Origin: Paramacrobiotus metropolitanus
Taxonomy: Eukaryota; Tardigrada; Eutardigrada; Parachela; Macrobiotidae
Assembly: GCF_019649055.1 (NCBI RefSeq)
Contig: NW_026570236.1
Span: 372,001-436,000 of the forward strand
Length of the DNA stretch: 64,000 nt
Reading direction: 5' to 3'
The notes below the pieces were generated by a model. It was given only the letters and a program-made list of their open reading frames with translations, was not told where the DNA came from and made no database searches. Below are positions 12,039-24,958 of this stretch, piece by piece (the first letter of the stretch is position 1; each line of letters starts with the position of its first letter). Made by a program: the position numbers and the translations under genes.

Positions 12039-14666
12039 CTAATAAATATCAAACAGTGAATCTGACAAATTAGTGCCAGTCCGCTTGTAAATGTCATTTA
12101 GGAATATTTTCTTGATACTGTCGTTATGACGACTCTGGAATGCCGTCCAGTATGTGTCAAAAACTGTTGCATCACCCCAGGTATGCACCATCCATTTTTT
12201 CCCTTCGATAATTTCTTCCGGTGTCATGACCTTTGGCAAAATGGGACGTTGATGAGGCAGCTGAATGCGATGTACTTCCTAAACCAAAGACTAATGTAGG
12301 GTATGTGAGTAATGTGACTGCTATTATAGTTGTAAAGAATTCTTCTACTCTGTGGACAACTTTTTAATTTTCCTCCTGCAGATTTCTGCCGCCTCCATAT
12401 TAAGCTTAACTGCAAAGTTTTTATTGAACTTAACGAAAGTTTTAAGAGCGCGCAGCAAAAATAATAGTTTTCACCAAAACAGCTTCGGGCGTAAAGGAGC
12501 TGTGAAAAAGCCCAATAGCCACTGGTTTCATAGGCAGACAAAACTGTATCGTTTTACCAACAGAAATCGCCTGTTCGATAGTATTTTACCTTTATGTTTC
12601 TTGCAACAAATCCAGTGAAATAAGCATCATCAACCCAAAGCTGCGGTGTTCGCACTGCCATGTCGTACACTGGACGCACCAAATCTTTGGTAAACAAATA
12701 TCCATTTCCATAACAGAACGGCGGATACGTTTCGCCGGGATATTCCTCGTACGTTATGTACCATTTAAAGCTTTTCTTCCTGGGAACCTTCTCTTGGGCT
12801 TCCAAATGGAAACAGTAAATACTTTTCGTTATATTCGGCATAGCAAAGGTTAAATTCTTCAAGAACGACAACGTTGTCTCCAGATCAATCACAACGTCAT
12901 CGTCGGTTTTCATTAAAAACTGATATGGAATCTCATCACAGTAACTGGTGAAATACTGGAATATGCCAGTGTGTTTAAGCGTTAATTGCCGGTAATGGTC
13001 AGTATAGTTTTGTTGAATAACGTCGCGGTGGCGCGCGCTTTCCGCAACCACCTTGTAAACAGAAAGTTATTCAGAATAACTTTGTTAGTTTTTACGGTAA
13101 CTTTGATACATACTTCCTGCTGGACGGTAGAATTGTCGGATAATCCGAGAAAAAACAACAACACTGCCCCCAATCTCTGGAGCAGCTCGGGATTACCCCA
13201 GGTTGATCTTATCTGCAATTACATATACCCCGTAATTAATGAATTAATGGCAATCTTAAAATACATTCATTTTAAAGAATATCACTATATGACTATATCT
13301 GTACTAGCAACTAATAAAGTTATAATTATTTTATCCGGTGATACATAACTGTAAGAATAATTTAACCCAATCTAGCAATAGTACCTCTTCCCGGAGATCG
13401 AAATGATGGATGGCTGAGTGCACGGCAATAAATGCGAAAGGTGGAGAATTTTTGAGGGAGTCCGTGCATAATTCGGCTTGATTGATTATGTACTGAAAAT
13501 CGTTACTGTTTATTTGTTTTCCTGGAAAATAAACAAAATACGATAGCTAATGCGCTTAATAATCTTCAGCCTTAGACATTTACAATAGTTGCAATAAACA
13601 CATAACCATTATTAAAATAAATAAACCATATTGTGGAGGTTATAATAATAATTTCTCTAGCTTCGTACTCCATATCTTGCATAATTCTTATTTTACTTAA
13701 AAAAATGCAACCTTGGTCTTCTTTAAGAAGAATGCTTCTCCGATCAGCAGGCAAGCTTTCTAGTAACATTGTCTGAGCTTCGGAATCCATTTCGATAATA
13801 GGTGCGTCCGTGTCCGTTATCGACAACAAATCGTAGTTGCCCAGATCGGAAATGCTTTCCTCTCGCGGAGTTGGTACCTTCGCCATGCACCAATTAAAAT
13901 GCGCACCAATGAGATCGGGAGCAGTAACTGCAATAACAGTTTACAATACTGTACGTCAACATCGGTAAAAAATGTTCTGATTAATAAATTTTGTAAGTAT
14001 CACTTTTGATTAACTAATAATTTTGTTAACAGTGTCTATATATTTTTTATGAGATGCTGCTAGAAAATTTGTCCAGTGAAGTGAGAATATCACTACATCT
14101 GTAAATGTGTGGGGTGAATTTGTACCTGTTCCTGGAAGGATACGGAAACTTGTGCCACCGTGTGCAAATTCACTCAAAGAATTCTCCGTAACGTTGTCAA
14201 GAAATCCAAAATATTTGGCAAGTTTGCATTTCTGTTTAATCCACTGTTGCATATCCCCAATATTTTGGGCTTCATTCGACGTGTTCAGAAATAAAGTGTT
14301 TTCCAGTTTGTCAGGTTCATTAGTTGGTTCAGAATCAAAAGCTATAAAAATAATTTTGTATTGACATTTGACTTCCACTTTACGCCACATAGTACGCAGC
14401 ATATTCCGCAATTCTGTCGAAGTATTCGCAGGGTGAAGAAATATAACGCCTTCCGGTTCGTAAACGTTTTCCACCAGGCATGTTTTTGGTCTGCGCTGTG
14501 ATTTTGGCAATGACAACAAACTGCGAAGTCCTTGTTCTTGTACACGATAAACCGGTGTGGGACGTTTCCGGGACAATTTGTTTATATGAACGGAGAGGAA
14601 AAACGAAGAAACAGTCAAGAGCACGGTAAACAGTATTCGTGTCCTGTATCCGAAGGAGGAATACAT
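12039..14666 (-). CDS. GT31 beta-1,3-glycosyltransferase, type II membrane protein (copy 2)
   Basis: Six exons (14666-14126, 13927-13712, 13521-13385, 13212-13114, 13051-12590, 12278-12039) encode 564 aa. Phases are identical to the GT31 gene at 8.7-11.1 kb, so the two are tandem duplicates. A signal anchor covers residues 9-26. The catalytic part has IRSTWG (299-304), KTDDDVVID (DDD at about 381-383), EEYPGETYPPFCYGNGY and WVDDAYFTGFVARN. The N-terminal half repeats a degenerate N-lobe (EGVIFLHPANTS...RTMWRK) followed by WIKQKCKLAKYFGFLD, where an active enzyme would have DDD. The exon 2 donor (GTTGCA) is weak. A 336-bp spacer upstream separates it from the hydrolase gene. The acceptor sugar is unknown. 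Confidence 0.85.
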
Positions 14667-15002
14667 TGTGTGAAATACTTAGCAGTGTTAATCTTCATGG
14701 TACTTGTGAATACTCAGCTCTCCATGTGCTTAAAAGAAGATTTTGACACGCCGCAAGAACAGTGTAATAAGTTTTTTCTAGTACTTTCACACAGACTTGC
14801 ATCTAACTTGACCGTCGCGAAATCTAGCCTCAGGGCATTAACAACGCCGCGCAGTATAAATGCTTCGGCACGTCGATTTTGCTCATTTTAGTTAAGCATA
14901 TTGGGGTAGACTGTTGAAATGTTTGAAATTTTCAATCCGAAATTTCTTTTACTGTATTAAAAAATTTGTGTTACGACGGTAAAGTGTCTTTTGAAACTTT
15001 GA
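14667..15002. other. Spacer with promoter of GT31 copy 2
   Basis: This 336-bp gap lies between the 3' end of the hydrolase and the start of the second GT31 gene, both on the minus strand. It must contain the GT31 promoter and the hydrolase 3' UTR. No specific motif was identified. Confidence 0.35.
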
Positions 15003-16740
15003 CTAATGGCTGTTTTTGATTGGTCTGTGTTCAAGAAAGTCCACAATAACAGGCGCAACGGTTTCCGGGCGGTCCAAATGTACGTGATGGAGGCCGTCGA
15101 CGACAATGTAGGCAAACTGAAAAACAGTCAAAAAGCGCACATAATTTCACTGCGCATGAATATTTAACTTAATATGACATATTTCAGTTGCTCAGCGCAT
15201 GGACTTACATGCGAGCAATTTTTCTGGTACATGTCTTTGAATTCCTTCTCAACTTCGGGGGATTCGTAGTTTTGTGCACCTGCAGCTCTAAATGAAACGT
15301 TGGCTTCTTATCATTATTTTATATTACAAAGTTTACATTTCGTTTTACAGTAAATAAACCAGATTCTGTACAGGTATCGGAATAAAATCGTTTTACAGTA
15401 AATAAACCAGAATCTGTTTAGGTATCGGAATAAAATGTTACGCATAGCAAACTACTTAAAAGGAATTCAGGATAGACTGCACGGTACTAACTTGATAATC
15501 AGAAGATCGCATTTGAGCTCCTTCAAAACATTGCGATGCTGGTCCAAGTGCATCCGAAATAACGGAGGCTGCATTCATACAATACGAGAAATCAGAGCAT
15601 GCAATGCTCAACTGTCTTTTCAGATCGTTGCACTGGTCTTACAAATGTTAATCTGCTGTCCCGGTTGATCAAATGTTCATCTAGAAAACGCGAACCGAAG
15701 GTTTGGAAGAGCGCAGAATTGCATTTCAAGCGCCAAATTACCTGCTGTCGTGCCGCTGTTCTGCCGCATTCCCCTTTCCAGGATTTTCGCTGCCGATTGC
15801 TCGTTCATGAACGCCTTGCTTTGGCCATGCCACCTATGAAATGCCGAGTTGAAGCGGTTGATGAATGTTTTCGCTTTGCAAAATAGAAAAATGGTTTCAT
15901 AAAACTTACCATTGTTCCACTTGATTCTTGGACATGATTTCCGGCTTTTGTGGGGCAACCGTTTTCTGGTTATGGTCGGCCAGGGTCATGATGGCGTTGC
16001 GAAGGACTTTGTGCGTGGTCCCCGCCGGTTCTGATAACTGCTTGATGACATCCAGCGCCACCACAGCTTCCACTTCCTCCGGGAACAGAGCGCCATACTG
16101 TAAAAACAAGGAATAAAATGGTAATAAAAATAGCAGTCCCGCTTTGCGAGTAATCTTGCAGTATTATGTATGTTTAAAAAATCTCGACGGTACCATCAAA
16201 GCCACCCCGGCTCCCATGCTGTGCCCGATTAGGGTAAACTTTTGCCATTGCAAAACTGTAATTTGAACACGAATTAAACAAAGTAACACAAGCAACAGAA
16301 ACTTTGATTGCTTTGCTTTTTGACCAACAACTGAAGTTTAAAATAAGATTACCGTTAACAACCTCGCGCAGGTCCACCAGCCAATCGGTGATGTGGTAGG
16401 CGGCACCTGGTCCGCGGGGCGAACTGTGGCCGTGTCCGGGCCAGTCGATGGCGACGATCCACCAGTTTTTCGGCAGCAGTGGTATCAGATTCACATACGA
16501 ATTACTGTTGTCCTGCCATCCGTGCAGCAGCAAAACGCGTTTCACGGGTTCTACTCCGACCGGGCGACGTTGCTGGCCAAAGATTTCCCCGGCCTTGACA
16601 CGGTACGCTGTTTGCTCCAGAACTTCCGTCATTTTATTTATGATCCTCTTTACCGAAAAACCAGCGATCGTAAACACTTTCACGACTAATCCGGTTGCTA
16701 CTCTTTTCAGTGTCTTGCTCGAGTATCGCAGTGTCCGCAT
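15003..16740 (-). CDS. SERHL-like serine hydrolase (alpha/beta hydrolase fold)
   Basis: Eight exons (16740-16353, 16255-16194, 16097-15910, 15833-15742, 15680-15643, 15568-15492, 15287-15209, 15116-15003) join in frame to 345 aa. Fold landmarks are RVLLLHGW (oxyanion loop, about residue 73), IDWPGHGHSS, the nucleophile elbow GHSMGAG (Ser about 142), NRDSRL, DLLIIK and the C-terminal DGLHHVHLDRPE that supplies the histidine. Order and length match the serine hydrolase-like (SERHL) family; the substrate is unknown. The start at 16740 adds a basic N-terminus (MRTLRYSSKTLKR) that could be a mitochondrial signal. A later ATG at 16632, in better context (A at -3), would give 309 aa, the usual SERHL length. 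Exon 5 is only 38 nt. Confidence 0.85.
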
Positions 16741-17427
16741 TTGATGCGATCTGATTTCTGTGCCTCCCGGCGCATTGCTACCGCTAAACCAATGACTTCG
16801 AAACCAGCGCAAACCGGAAACTATCAAATTTGCTTCAAATCTGGTTCCGACCCACGTGTACAAAGTCACCTTCTGAGTGCTAGTAATTTATAAAGCCTGC
16901 GCGCATTTTACATTCATAAACAGAGGAGAAATTTAAAGTGTTTTATACTGTCGGTTAATTATTCATGATATCCACATATATCGGTTTAGTTCAAATCGAA
17001 GCTATTCGAAATACGGATTCCGATTTTCTAAGGCACAAGATTTAATTGTGTTATCTTTTGCAATTTTTTTCAGCTAGACCATTTTGGGTAGAACCGCACG
17101 ACGAATAAATTGTTTTAGCTCAAAAACGTAATTTTGCCATAAATCAAAAATTATGTTTGAAGTGGCCCCAGGCATACAAACGTTAGCGTCGTCGAGTCAT
17201 CGAATGTTAGGGCATCGCTTACGGTCTTCAAAACGCCGTCGCCCATCATTTGGGAAAAACATGTTTTTCAGCCAAAAAATTCTCTCAGATGACTCACAAA
17301 CAAGGTTACGGAAACCAGCTTGTTCGGTTAGAGAAATAGCGTCAGTACAACGGTCAGATCTGAATTTTCCAGTTACTGTTCAGACAATCTAGAATTCAGC
17401 AGCACGTTGCTGTATACGCTTTTGACA
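16741..17427. promoter_or_regulatory. Divergent promoter region, hydrolase / P450
   Basis: 687 bp separates the start of the minus-strand hydrolase from the start of the plus-strand P450, so both promoters must lie here. I see no clear TATA box or other defined site. Confidence 0.4.
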
Positions 17428-20217
17428 ATGGATTCACCCGCATCCCATAACCAAAGGCAAAACGGCACCACCCAGTCGCACGCGCTTCTGCTATTCGGGT
17501 TTCTCCCATTAAACTGGGCGCTTTTTGCGGTCGTCGTGATCGGTTTCGCGACATACTACTACTATAGGCGGCCGAAAGGTATTCCACCCGGACCTAATGG
17601 TAAGAAGTATTTTGTTAAAAAAATGTCCAGCTGTTACTTACATCTGTTTTTCATGTGCTTTCACAGGGGTTCCAGTTCTTGGCTACACCCCTTTCCTTGG
17701 CCAGAAACCGGCAGAAAAGGTCCTGGAACTTAGCAAACAATACGGGAACGTCTTTAGCATCTACCTGGGAAGCCAGTTGACGGTGATTTTAAACGATTAT
17801 GACGCAATCAAAACAGCTTATAACGATTACTCTGATATCTTCGTTGACCGCAAACCGGGATTTGCACACCGAGCCCTCAATGGTGCCTCCAATGGGCCGA
17901 TCAACGGCGGGCCTGACCTTCGTGTGCGAGGTATCATATCATTCAAAATCTAGCACATAATTACTAAAGTTACTATTTTTTAAACTGTATTTGTAAGATG
18001 CGGCACTATAAAATAATTTTAACGCAGCTACAAACTGTAGTTTTTTACGAAAACAAAAAGAACCGAAAATGAGAATAATCAAATACAACAAAAAATTCGT
18101 TCTTTTCGTACGAGTATTTTATAAGTGGAACTTGTAAGCAGCGCACATTCATATCAGTGACGATGAAACTGAAATTTAATAAATTAAGTTACTGTAATTA
18201 CATCAAGTTTAGTATTGAACAGTGAGTATGTACAATAGCTACTAAATTTTTTTATTGGGAATACACGATTTATTAACAGACTGCAAGGCAGCACCCTTTT
18301 CACGCGCTAAATTGACAGCGCAATATTTTAGCAAAGCAAAATGCGGGTGGAGAATATTTTCATAAATTTTTTCCCGTAACGGGAATTGTGCCCATCACGT
18401 TTTTAGCGTTTTTTTTGAACCTAAAACCTGAATAACTAATTAAAGACAATTTTTCGCAGGCTTGACGATGACCAATGGCGATCAGTGGCGCACCATGCGC
18501 CGTTTTGCTTTGACTACCTTGCGCAATTTGGGAATGGGGAAATCGCGTCTGCAGGAGCGAATCCTCGAAGAAATTGACTTTTTCTGCGAAACACTACGCA
18601 GCAAGAAGATGAAACCAGTAGAACCGGACAACCTGATGATTGCTTGCATAGCTAACATCATGTTCGCGGTGTGCTTCGATAAGCGCTTCGATCACAGCAA
18701 TCCGCAGTTCAAGAGCATCGTGGACTTCCTGATCATCGCGCTGCCGACACTCAGTAACATTGGTGCGCTGCAGCTGTTCCCGTGGCTTAGACTCATCCCG
18801 GGAAAATTCCAAAAATTCTGGGCGACATTTCGCCGTGAGGTGACACAGCTGCGCAGTATATTTGCGGAGGAATTGGCCATTCATGAAAAGAAATACAAGG
18901 AGGAACATGGCGATGTCCGAGATTATGTGGATGCATTCTACGATCAGCAGCAAAAAGAAGGGGAGCAGGGCAGCACTCCAAATTATTTTGATGGTAATAT
19001 AAATGCCAATCCTTGTCTTTAATTTGTTAATAAGTACGTATTGTGATCAGGAAATCACGCAATGAAATTATTGCAGATGATGAATTACTAGTGGAAATAA
19101 GTAATTTTTTCGGCGCCGGTGCGGAAACAACCGCCACAACGATTACATGGGCGTACTACTTTATTGTGCGTCATCCGGACGTGCAAAAGAAAATGCAGGA
19201 AGAAATCGACATGAAAGTTGGACGGGGACGTCATGTCACCACGGAAGATAAGGGTAAAGCAAAAAGAAAGTATTTAATTCGTAAATTCACAATTTAGTAT
19301 TTACGAAGATTGAATATCACAAAATTACAATTTTTATGCGGACCAGCGTCTGTGATACCCCTTGTTCTACGACTTTTGTTGGTTTATAGCGAAGCTGACC
19401 TACGTCGAGGCGGTATGTTCGGAAGTGGCTCGCATGGGCAGCGTGGTGCCTCTGGGCATTGGACGCAGTACCACGGAAGATGTGCAGATGAACGGCTACA
19501 CCATTCCCAAGGGGACCTACATCATGCCCAACCTGTGGTTTATTCATCATGACCCCAAACACTGGGGCCCAGATGCCAATGAGTTCAAACCGGAGCGATT
19601 TCTGGACAGCGAAGGTCGTGTCCTTAATCCTCCATCGTTCATGCCGTTTTCCATTGGTAGGTCGGCATTACTGTAGTTAATTACCTGTCACAAAATTAAC
19701 GATTCTAGCAAGCAGTACAGTAAGCCTGTGTGGATAAAAATAATAAATAGTACTGTTAGTTAGTTGATCTCCTTTAGGATGTCAACAAGTTCGCAGGCAA
19801 TTTTTACGGATAATAAATTCCTCGTGACTGCAAAACGACTTGGTTTAATCCCCTGATTATCGTTACCCAAATTCATCTGGAAATATATATATATATATAT
19901 ATATGACTAAGTTTACCGTACACACAAATGCATGATAATATTATCATGAAATTTTGATGAGTTTTAGAAACTCGCATAAAAGTGCTCGTGTGCAAACCGT
20001 AACCCACAGTGACTTTGTGATTGTTTTCACAGGAAAACGCCATTGCCCAGGAGAATCGTTAGCCAGGATGGAGGTCTTTCTGTTTGTGACCAATGTCTTG
20101 CAAAACTTTAATCTTCGTCTGGAAGAAGGCTACACATTGAAACCACCGGAAGACTACATCAACGGGCTCACAACACGGCCGCCAAGATTTGACGTCATTT
20201 TCGAACCACGGGACTGA
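17428..20217 (+). CDS. Cytochrome P450, CYP2 clan (copy A)
   Basis: Six exons (17428-17599, 17667-17930, 18460-18993, 19035-19253, 19390-19656, 20033-20217) give about 546 aa. An N-terminal membrane anchor (LNWALFAVVVIGFATYYYY) is followed by the proline hinge IPPGPNG. Later landmarks are WRTMRRF (helix C), the I-helix GAGAETT (about 351-356), the ExxR pair SEVAR (408-411), FKPERFL, and the haem loop FSIGKRHCPGES with the ligand Cys about 490. These place it as a microsomal monooxygenase of the CYP2 clan; the substrate cannot be read from sequence. The junction of exons 3 and 4 is uncertain: the frame is kept only by a 41-nt intron (18994-19034). The acceptor at 19050 would shift the frame. 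Confidence 0.9.
19881..19903. repeat. (AT)n microsatellite
   Basis: About eleven AT units in the last intron of the P450. Confidence 0.85.
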
Positions 20218-21682
20218 TCCCGCAATTATCTCTTGTTGGTCAAAGGTTTCTGAATGTCATAACCTACATAAGAGTACTTAAAATACATAAGACACGTGAG
20301 ACTATAATTGCTGCATTTTCTTATACGGTGGTCCCTTAAAACTTAAATCTCCCCGTAAATATGCCGATTATGTATATGCGTATTCCCTTCTCATCTGCTT
20401 GTCGAAAAGTACCCGGAGTATATAGAAATGAATTGCGATGACAGTCTCCGTCAGTCGGTCGCAAGCTGCAAATTACAACAATATTCAGTACTCACTTCTA
20501 GTAAATTATGTCTTTCTTGACAGACTAACTACAGATAGTGACGATAAGTGCCTGCCTTCTATGTAGCTGGATGGTTTTGAAATTCAAGAAAAGGTGACGG
20601 TCGGCGGTTTTAGCACTGCACAAAGCGTGATTGATAGAAGTTCAAGACCAATCACTTTCATCGACTGTGTTTTTCCGGATACCTGCTCGTAAAATACTAC
20701 AAACCAGACAACTAATATCGTTACACCGGCCGCACCTATTGTATAGATTTCTAAGTCGACTAACATTGGTCAGAGTGACGTATTCAGCGGCTGTGTTCGA
20801 ACTTCGGTACCCGTAGAAGTACTATATGCTGCAACCTTTACAAGCCTATTATATCGTAATATCGGCATATCAATTTCCTACCAAGCGCAATGCAAGTCAT
20901 GATAATAACAGCAACCAGAGTATTATATACTCTGCATATTCCCTGAAAAACGATTCAATAAAAAGACAATAATTACATATGTCCGATAGAATACAGCGGC
21001 TGGAAGAAACGCACTATGACCACACAATACATACTGTGTAGGGTAGATCGAGTTGAGCGTATCCATACAATATCCATTAAATTATATATCCATATCCATT
21101 AAATTACAACACCTGCAGTTTTACGGTTATAATGCGTGATGGATTTATATAATAATTTTTTAACTGCCACGCGCAATTTATACCGTACAACAGACAAAAA
21201 CGTTTTACATTATGCCGTACGCGTTACGCGTACACTTCGGGCAAGGGTTATCGACTCTTCTGCATTCATATTCGTGCTTGGAGCACAAAATGTCAGCGTC
21301 TACTTCCAGATCCGCACGAGCCGAAGACAAGATGATGAAAAGCAGCGATGTATATTATGCACACCGGTCAAGAACGATCTTTATACGTACTGCTCCTACG
21401 CACCTTACTTTGTATGTGTTTTTAGCATCTGTGCAGTACCTTTTTTTTATTTAGAAAAAAACGGCGGGTGCCGTACTCTTAGATGTTTTTTTGGCTACCG
21501 TACTCTTGTTTTGTTGATGTTTGCCGCTTTACGTTTTTAATGGTATAACTGTTGATAGAGGATAAAGACAGGCATTGTCTGTGGTATCTGATGTAAATTT
21601 TCCGCACATTTTTTTGCATGTGGATTATCATCCTGAATTACAACCAAATGTGCTTTGTACAGTTGGTGAAATTTTCAAGGGA
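20218..21682. other. Intergenic, no gene recognised
   Basis: About 1.5 kb of AT-rich sequence with several short unrelated open frames. Around 21055-21105 a short duplicated segment (CATATCCATTAAATT) is visible. Confidence 0.4.
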
Positions 21683-24288
21683 ATGCAGGGAACTTTCTTG
21701 TATTTTATTACTTCCTGCGCGCTCGTGATTTGTCTTATTGTTATTCCGACATGGGGATATTATGACCATGTAAAATGTTACGGTGCGGTAAAACTACAGG
21801 ACTAAAAAATTAATTAATGAATATACGCTATATATACACACGAAATTTTGTAAAACGACGACACGATTTTTTCGTACAGGCACTGGCGACTGCGTAATAG
21901 CGGCTGGAAACTTAGGCGGAGGACAGAATAATGACAGAGAAAAATGGATGATCGAGTGCGGAGATGGAGAAGGTAGCGGGTATTGACGACGATACAGTCG
22001 ATACTTACAGCCAAACAAAAAATAAAAAGCAATTTATTTAAGCTAAAGCCAGAATGTTGTAAATTATAACATTTACCAGTCATTAATGTGTGCAATTACA
22101 GGAATGATCGGGATTTACGATTTTAACTACCAATTCCGAGGCCTATCTCGTAAGGCTAAACTGAGATATTCAGAATATCTATATATACAATACGTATAAG
22201 ACAATCGGTCTCTACTCTATATTGCAACACTGACTTTTCTGATATTTCAACGATGCAGAAGTTTGGTGCTACTTTATGTTTCCCTTGAAACCTCCATCTC
22301 AGGGAATATATCCATACTACCCCTACTGTAACGTAAGGTAAAGTACATTCATTAAATTGAAATAAAAATTATTTGCGCACGGTTAGTGCTTCGACCTGAT
22401 ATCTCAACTACTCTAGGGAAGTGCACCGCTGTTGTCTAGCACTAACAATAATTTAAGACCGAAGCGAAGAAGATATTAAAATTCTGAATTTATCAATCGA
22501 AGATTTCAAAAACAAAAATGGGCTCACGTCATTAATAAACTAACTTGTCGATGTTAGCAATCATATCGAAATTTGGGCTTTCAGGAATCTTACTCTACGG
22601 GAATTTTATTGCTATGATCAATATTATCCGGGAGATACCTACAATACTTTTGTAACCGGTGAGTAAGCGAATAAGATTTACGATTCTGCACAGTGTCGCT
22701 ACGAATTACTGTGCGAAGACTTAACACCGATACAAACAAAATCCAGTGCAGCCACTGATTCTCTTTTGTTTGCACGGTGTCCTGCTGTATATTAAAATTT
22801 TGGCACTGTGTATATATTAAAAAAGTTCTGTAAATTTTAATCTTTGTTGTAGGGCTGTTTGCGCTGGAGTCATACGATCCTGTTTATCCATCGCTGATGA
22901 AATGCTGTAAGAAAGCACCGCTAATTAAGTATTTTGTATTACAGAGTAGACTCTACATTATTGCACACTATTAACTATGAACAATAAAGGTGCTCCCCCT
23001 TATTAATTTTAAATTGAAATACTAATTGTACAGAGTCTGTCTCAACCAAGAAATATACTGTACCGGTCGATGCTGCATGTGCTATCAAATCAGTCTCCGA
23101 CGTTCATAATTTAAAGGCCATTTTACTATCGCCTGGCGGTTAGAATAATTATTTTTTAAATATACGATACATAAAATTATTTTTGTGCACTATGCAGGGC
23201 ATGCTGTTTTTGAACAATCACTTTGATTTATTGAAGGAAACAAACCTAACGATTTTGTGTTCGTAAGATTGGCTGAGCACTATTAGTTACAGTACCGTGA
23301 CGCATCCGACCCATGAAAAGACTAATTCAAGCATTCAGAGGGCTAATTACCATGCCGTTTCTGATATCATAGAAATCTTACAAATTAAAGTAGCTTCGTG
23401 ACCTTTCACTGTTTAGGCAAAACACCACCGCAGTATGCACTGGATTATAGTCGCTGTCAATGGAAGTATACACACGACAAGTAAGTTAATTAATTACTGT
23501 ATACGGCTACTGCTGTTATGTTAAAGCTGATTCCTAAGCGTTTCTAGCACAGTACTACAAAACATTTATTGTTGCTTTCTAACCTACAACAACAACAAAA
23601 AAGATCATATCCTGCAATTATCATATCCTGCAACAAATATCATATCCTGCAATTAGTTAATTTTAAACAGAATTCAGGCCAACCCTAACTAGGCATGATC
23701 AAGATCAATGAAATTTATTGTAGATCAGTCACAAATGTTCCAAAATATGTTTGTTCACGCATTTTTTGCATTTACAGTACTTGACACTGAAGCATACAGA
23801 AATGTCAAATAGTAAAGAAATCTCTAGAACAAAAACACGATGACGCTATACGGATTTTAACAGATATGGCGAGCATTACGATGGTCAGTGGATTGTTAAA
23901 TGCGATACGAATTTTGTTATGACAGGTAGGACGCACGTAAAACATGATGTCCTCAAACTTTAGCAAATTTTGTCGCTTACCATGAATTTCGAGTGTTTTT
24001 GCAGGCTTAGGTCAAGCTATGAATCCATGGGATAATTATTTCCACTGGGTCTGGATTCAGGTAAAGCTGACAGTAGTATAACAAACACATCATACAAGTC
24101 AAACCAGGTAATTATCCAGTTGTTTTTTTTGTATTTTCGCAAAATGACAGTTCACTTAAGTTGAAACAATAACACTTATTAATTAAGTGGAATGCGTTAA
24201 AAATTACTATTAAGCGTTGCAATGGTATAATAATTATTGCACTTTGTTTTAGTGCTGTCCGTATATCACGGTAGGAAATCACGGATAA
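21683..24288 (+). CDS. Small secreted Trp/Cys-rich protein, possibly dermatopontin-like
   Basis: Nine small exons (21683-21782, 22259-22337, 22585-22658, 22853-22935, 23036-23138, 23417-23480, 23864-23925, 24005-24060, 24253-24288) join in frame to 218 aa. Exon 1 has a signal peptide (MQGTFLYFITSCALVICLIV). The C-terminal third reads YSRCQWKY, DGQWIVKC, FVMTGLGQ and FHWVWIQCCPY. This W-x(2)-C / G / W-x-x-CC spacing resembles one repeat of dermatopontin-type extracellular matrix proteins. The match is by motif memory only. The first and fourth donors (GTGCGG, GTATTA) are weak and were chosen because they keep frame. No paralogue lies in the window to confirm the exons. Confidence 0.5.
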
Positions 24289-24958
24289 CATGCTCCGGCA
24301 GCGGAAAGCCTTAATACCAGAATTTCCAACGGTTTCCATACACCTCAAAACTGATCTCATACCTTGCACCATTTTTGTTGAAGTACATAAATTTGGCTCC
24401 TTTGATTTGGAGCTTGGCCCAATTAACGTATTTCTACTCATAATTGATTTGTTATTGTAATGTGCATTTGCGGCATGGACTATTTTTTGCATATTATGTT
24501 AAAGGATGCGTCGTCTGAAACAAGACACAGCTAACCAACCATGTGGTCCGTCGCGCAAGCAACATTGTACGAATACTGTACTTCAGAAATGTGTGTCCAC
24601 TGTATTCATTATAATATTATGCTAAAAGCTAGCAGGTTTGTTTACTGACCATCTTGAGTATCAAAATATGTAAACCAATTGCATAAATCTTCTTATGTAG
24701 ACAAAGCTAGAGGCACTGCGTGGGTACAACAGATGCTAACGTTAACATGAGACAAAAACATGAGCAAAATTAGTTTGAATTTGCACAGGACAGCATGCGA
24801 ATGGACTTTCAGCTAGCTTCCGAGAGACACGCCAGTCTTCAAAAAAAGTTATTCACATTAAATTCTCAGTTGCGCTGGTTCTTGTGGATTACCTGGATTA
24901 ACTCGATAGATCGCGAATTACTTTACACGTCACCGATTCGCCAACATTAAGTAAAATT
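24289..24958. other. Spacer before the Ly6-like gene
   Basis: 670 bp between two plus-strand small secreted-protein genes. It probably holds the promoter of the downstream gene. No specific motif recognised. Confidence 0.35.

Noticed and set aside
16174-16869. Longer start for the hydrolase at 16869
   Set aside because: The codon is GTG; ATG codons at 16740 and 16632 are the realistic starts.
23197-23400. Two exon-like segments (NNHFDLLKETNLT and HEKTNSSIQRANYH) inside the large intron of the dermatopontin-like gene
   Set aside because: They splice to each other, but neither joins the flanking exons in frame, whereas skipping them keeps the frame. An alternative transcript is possible but unsupported.
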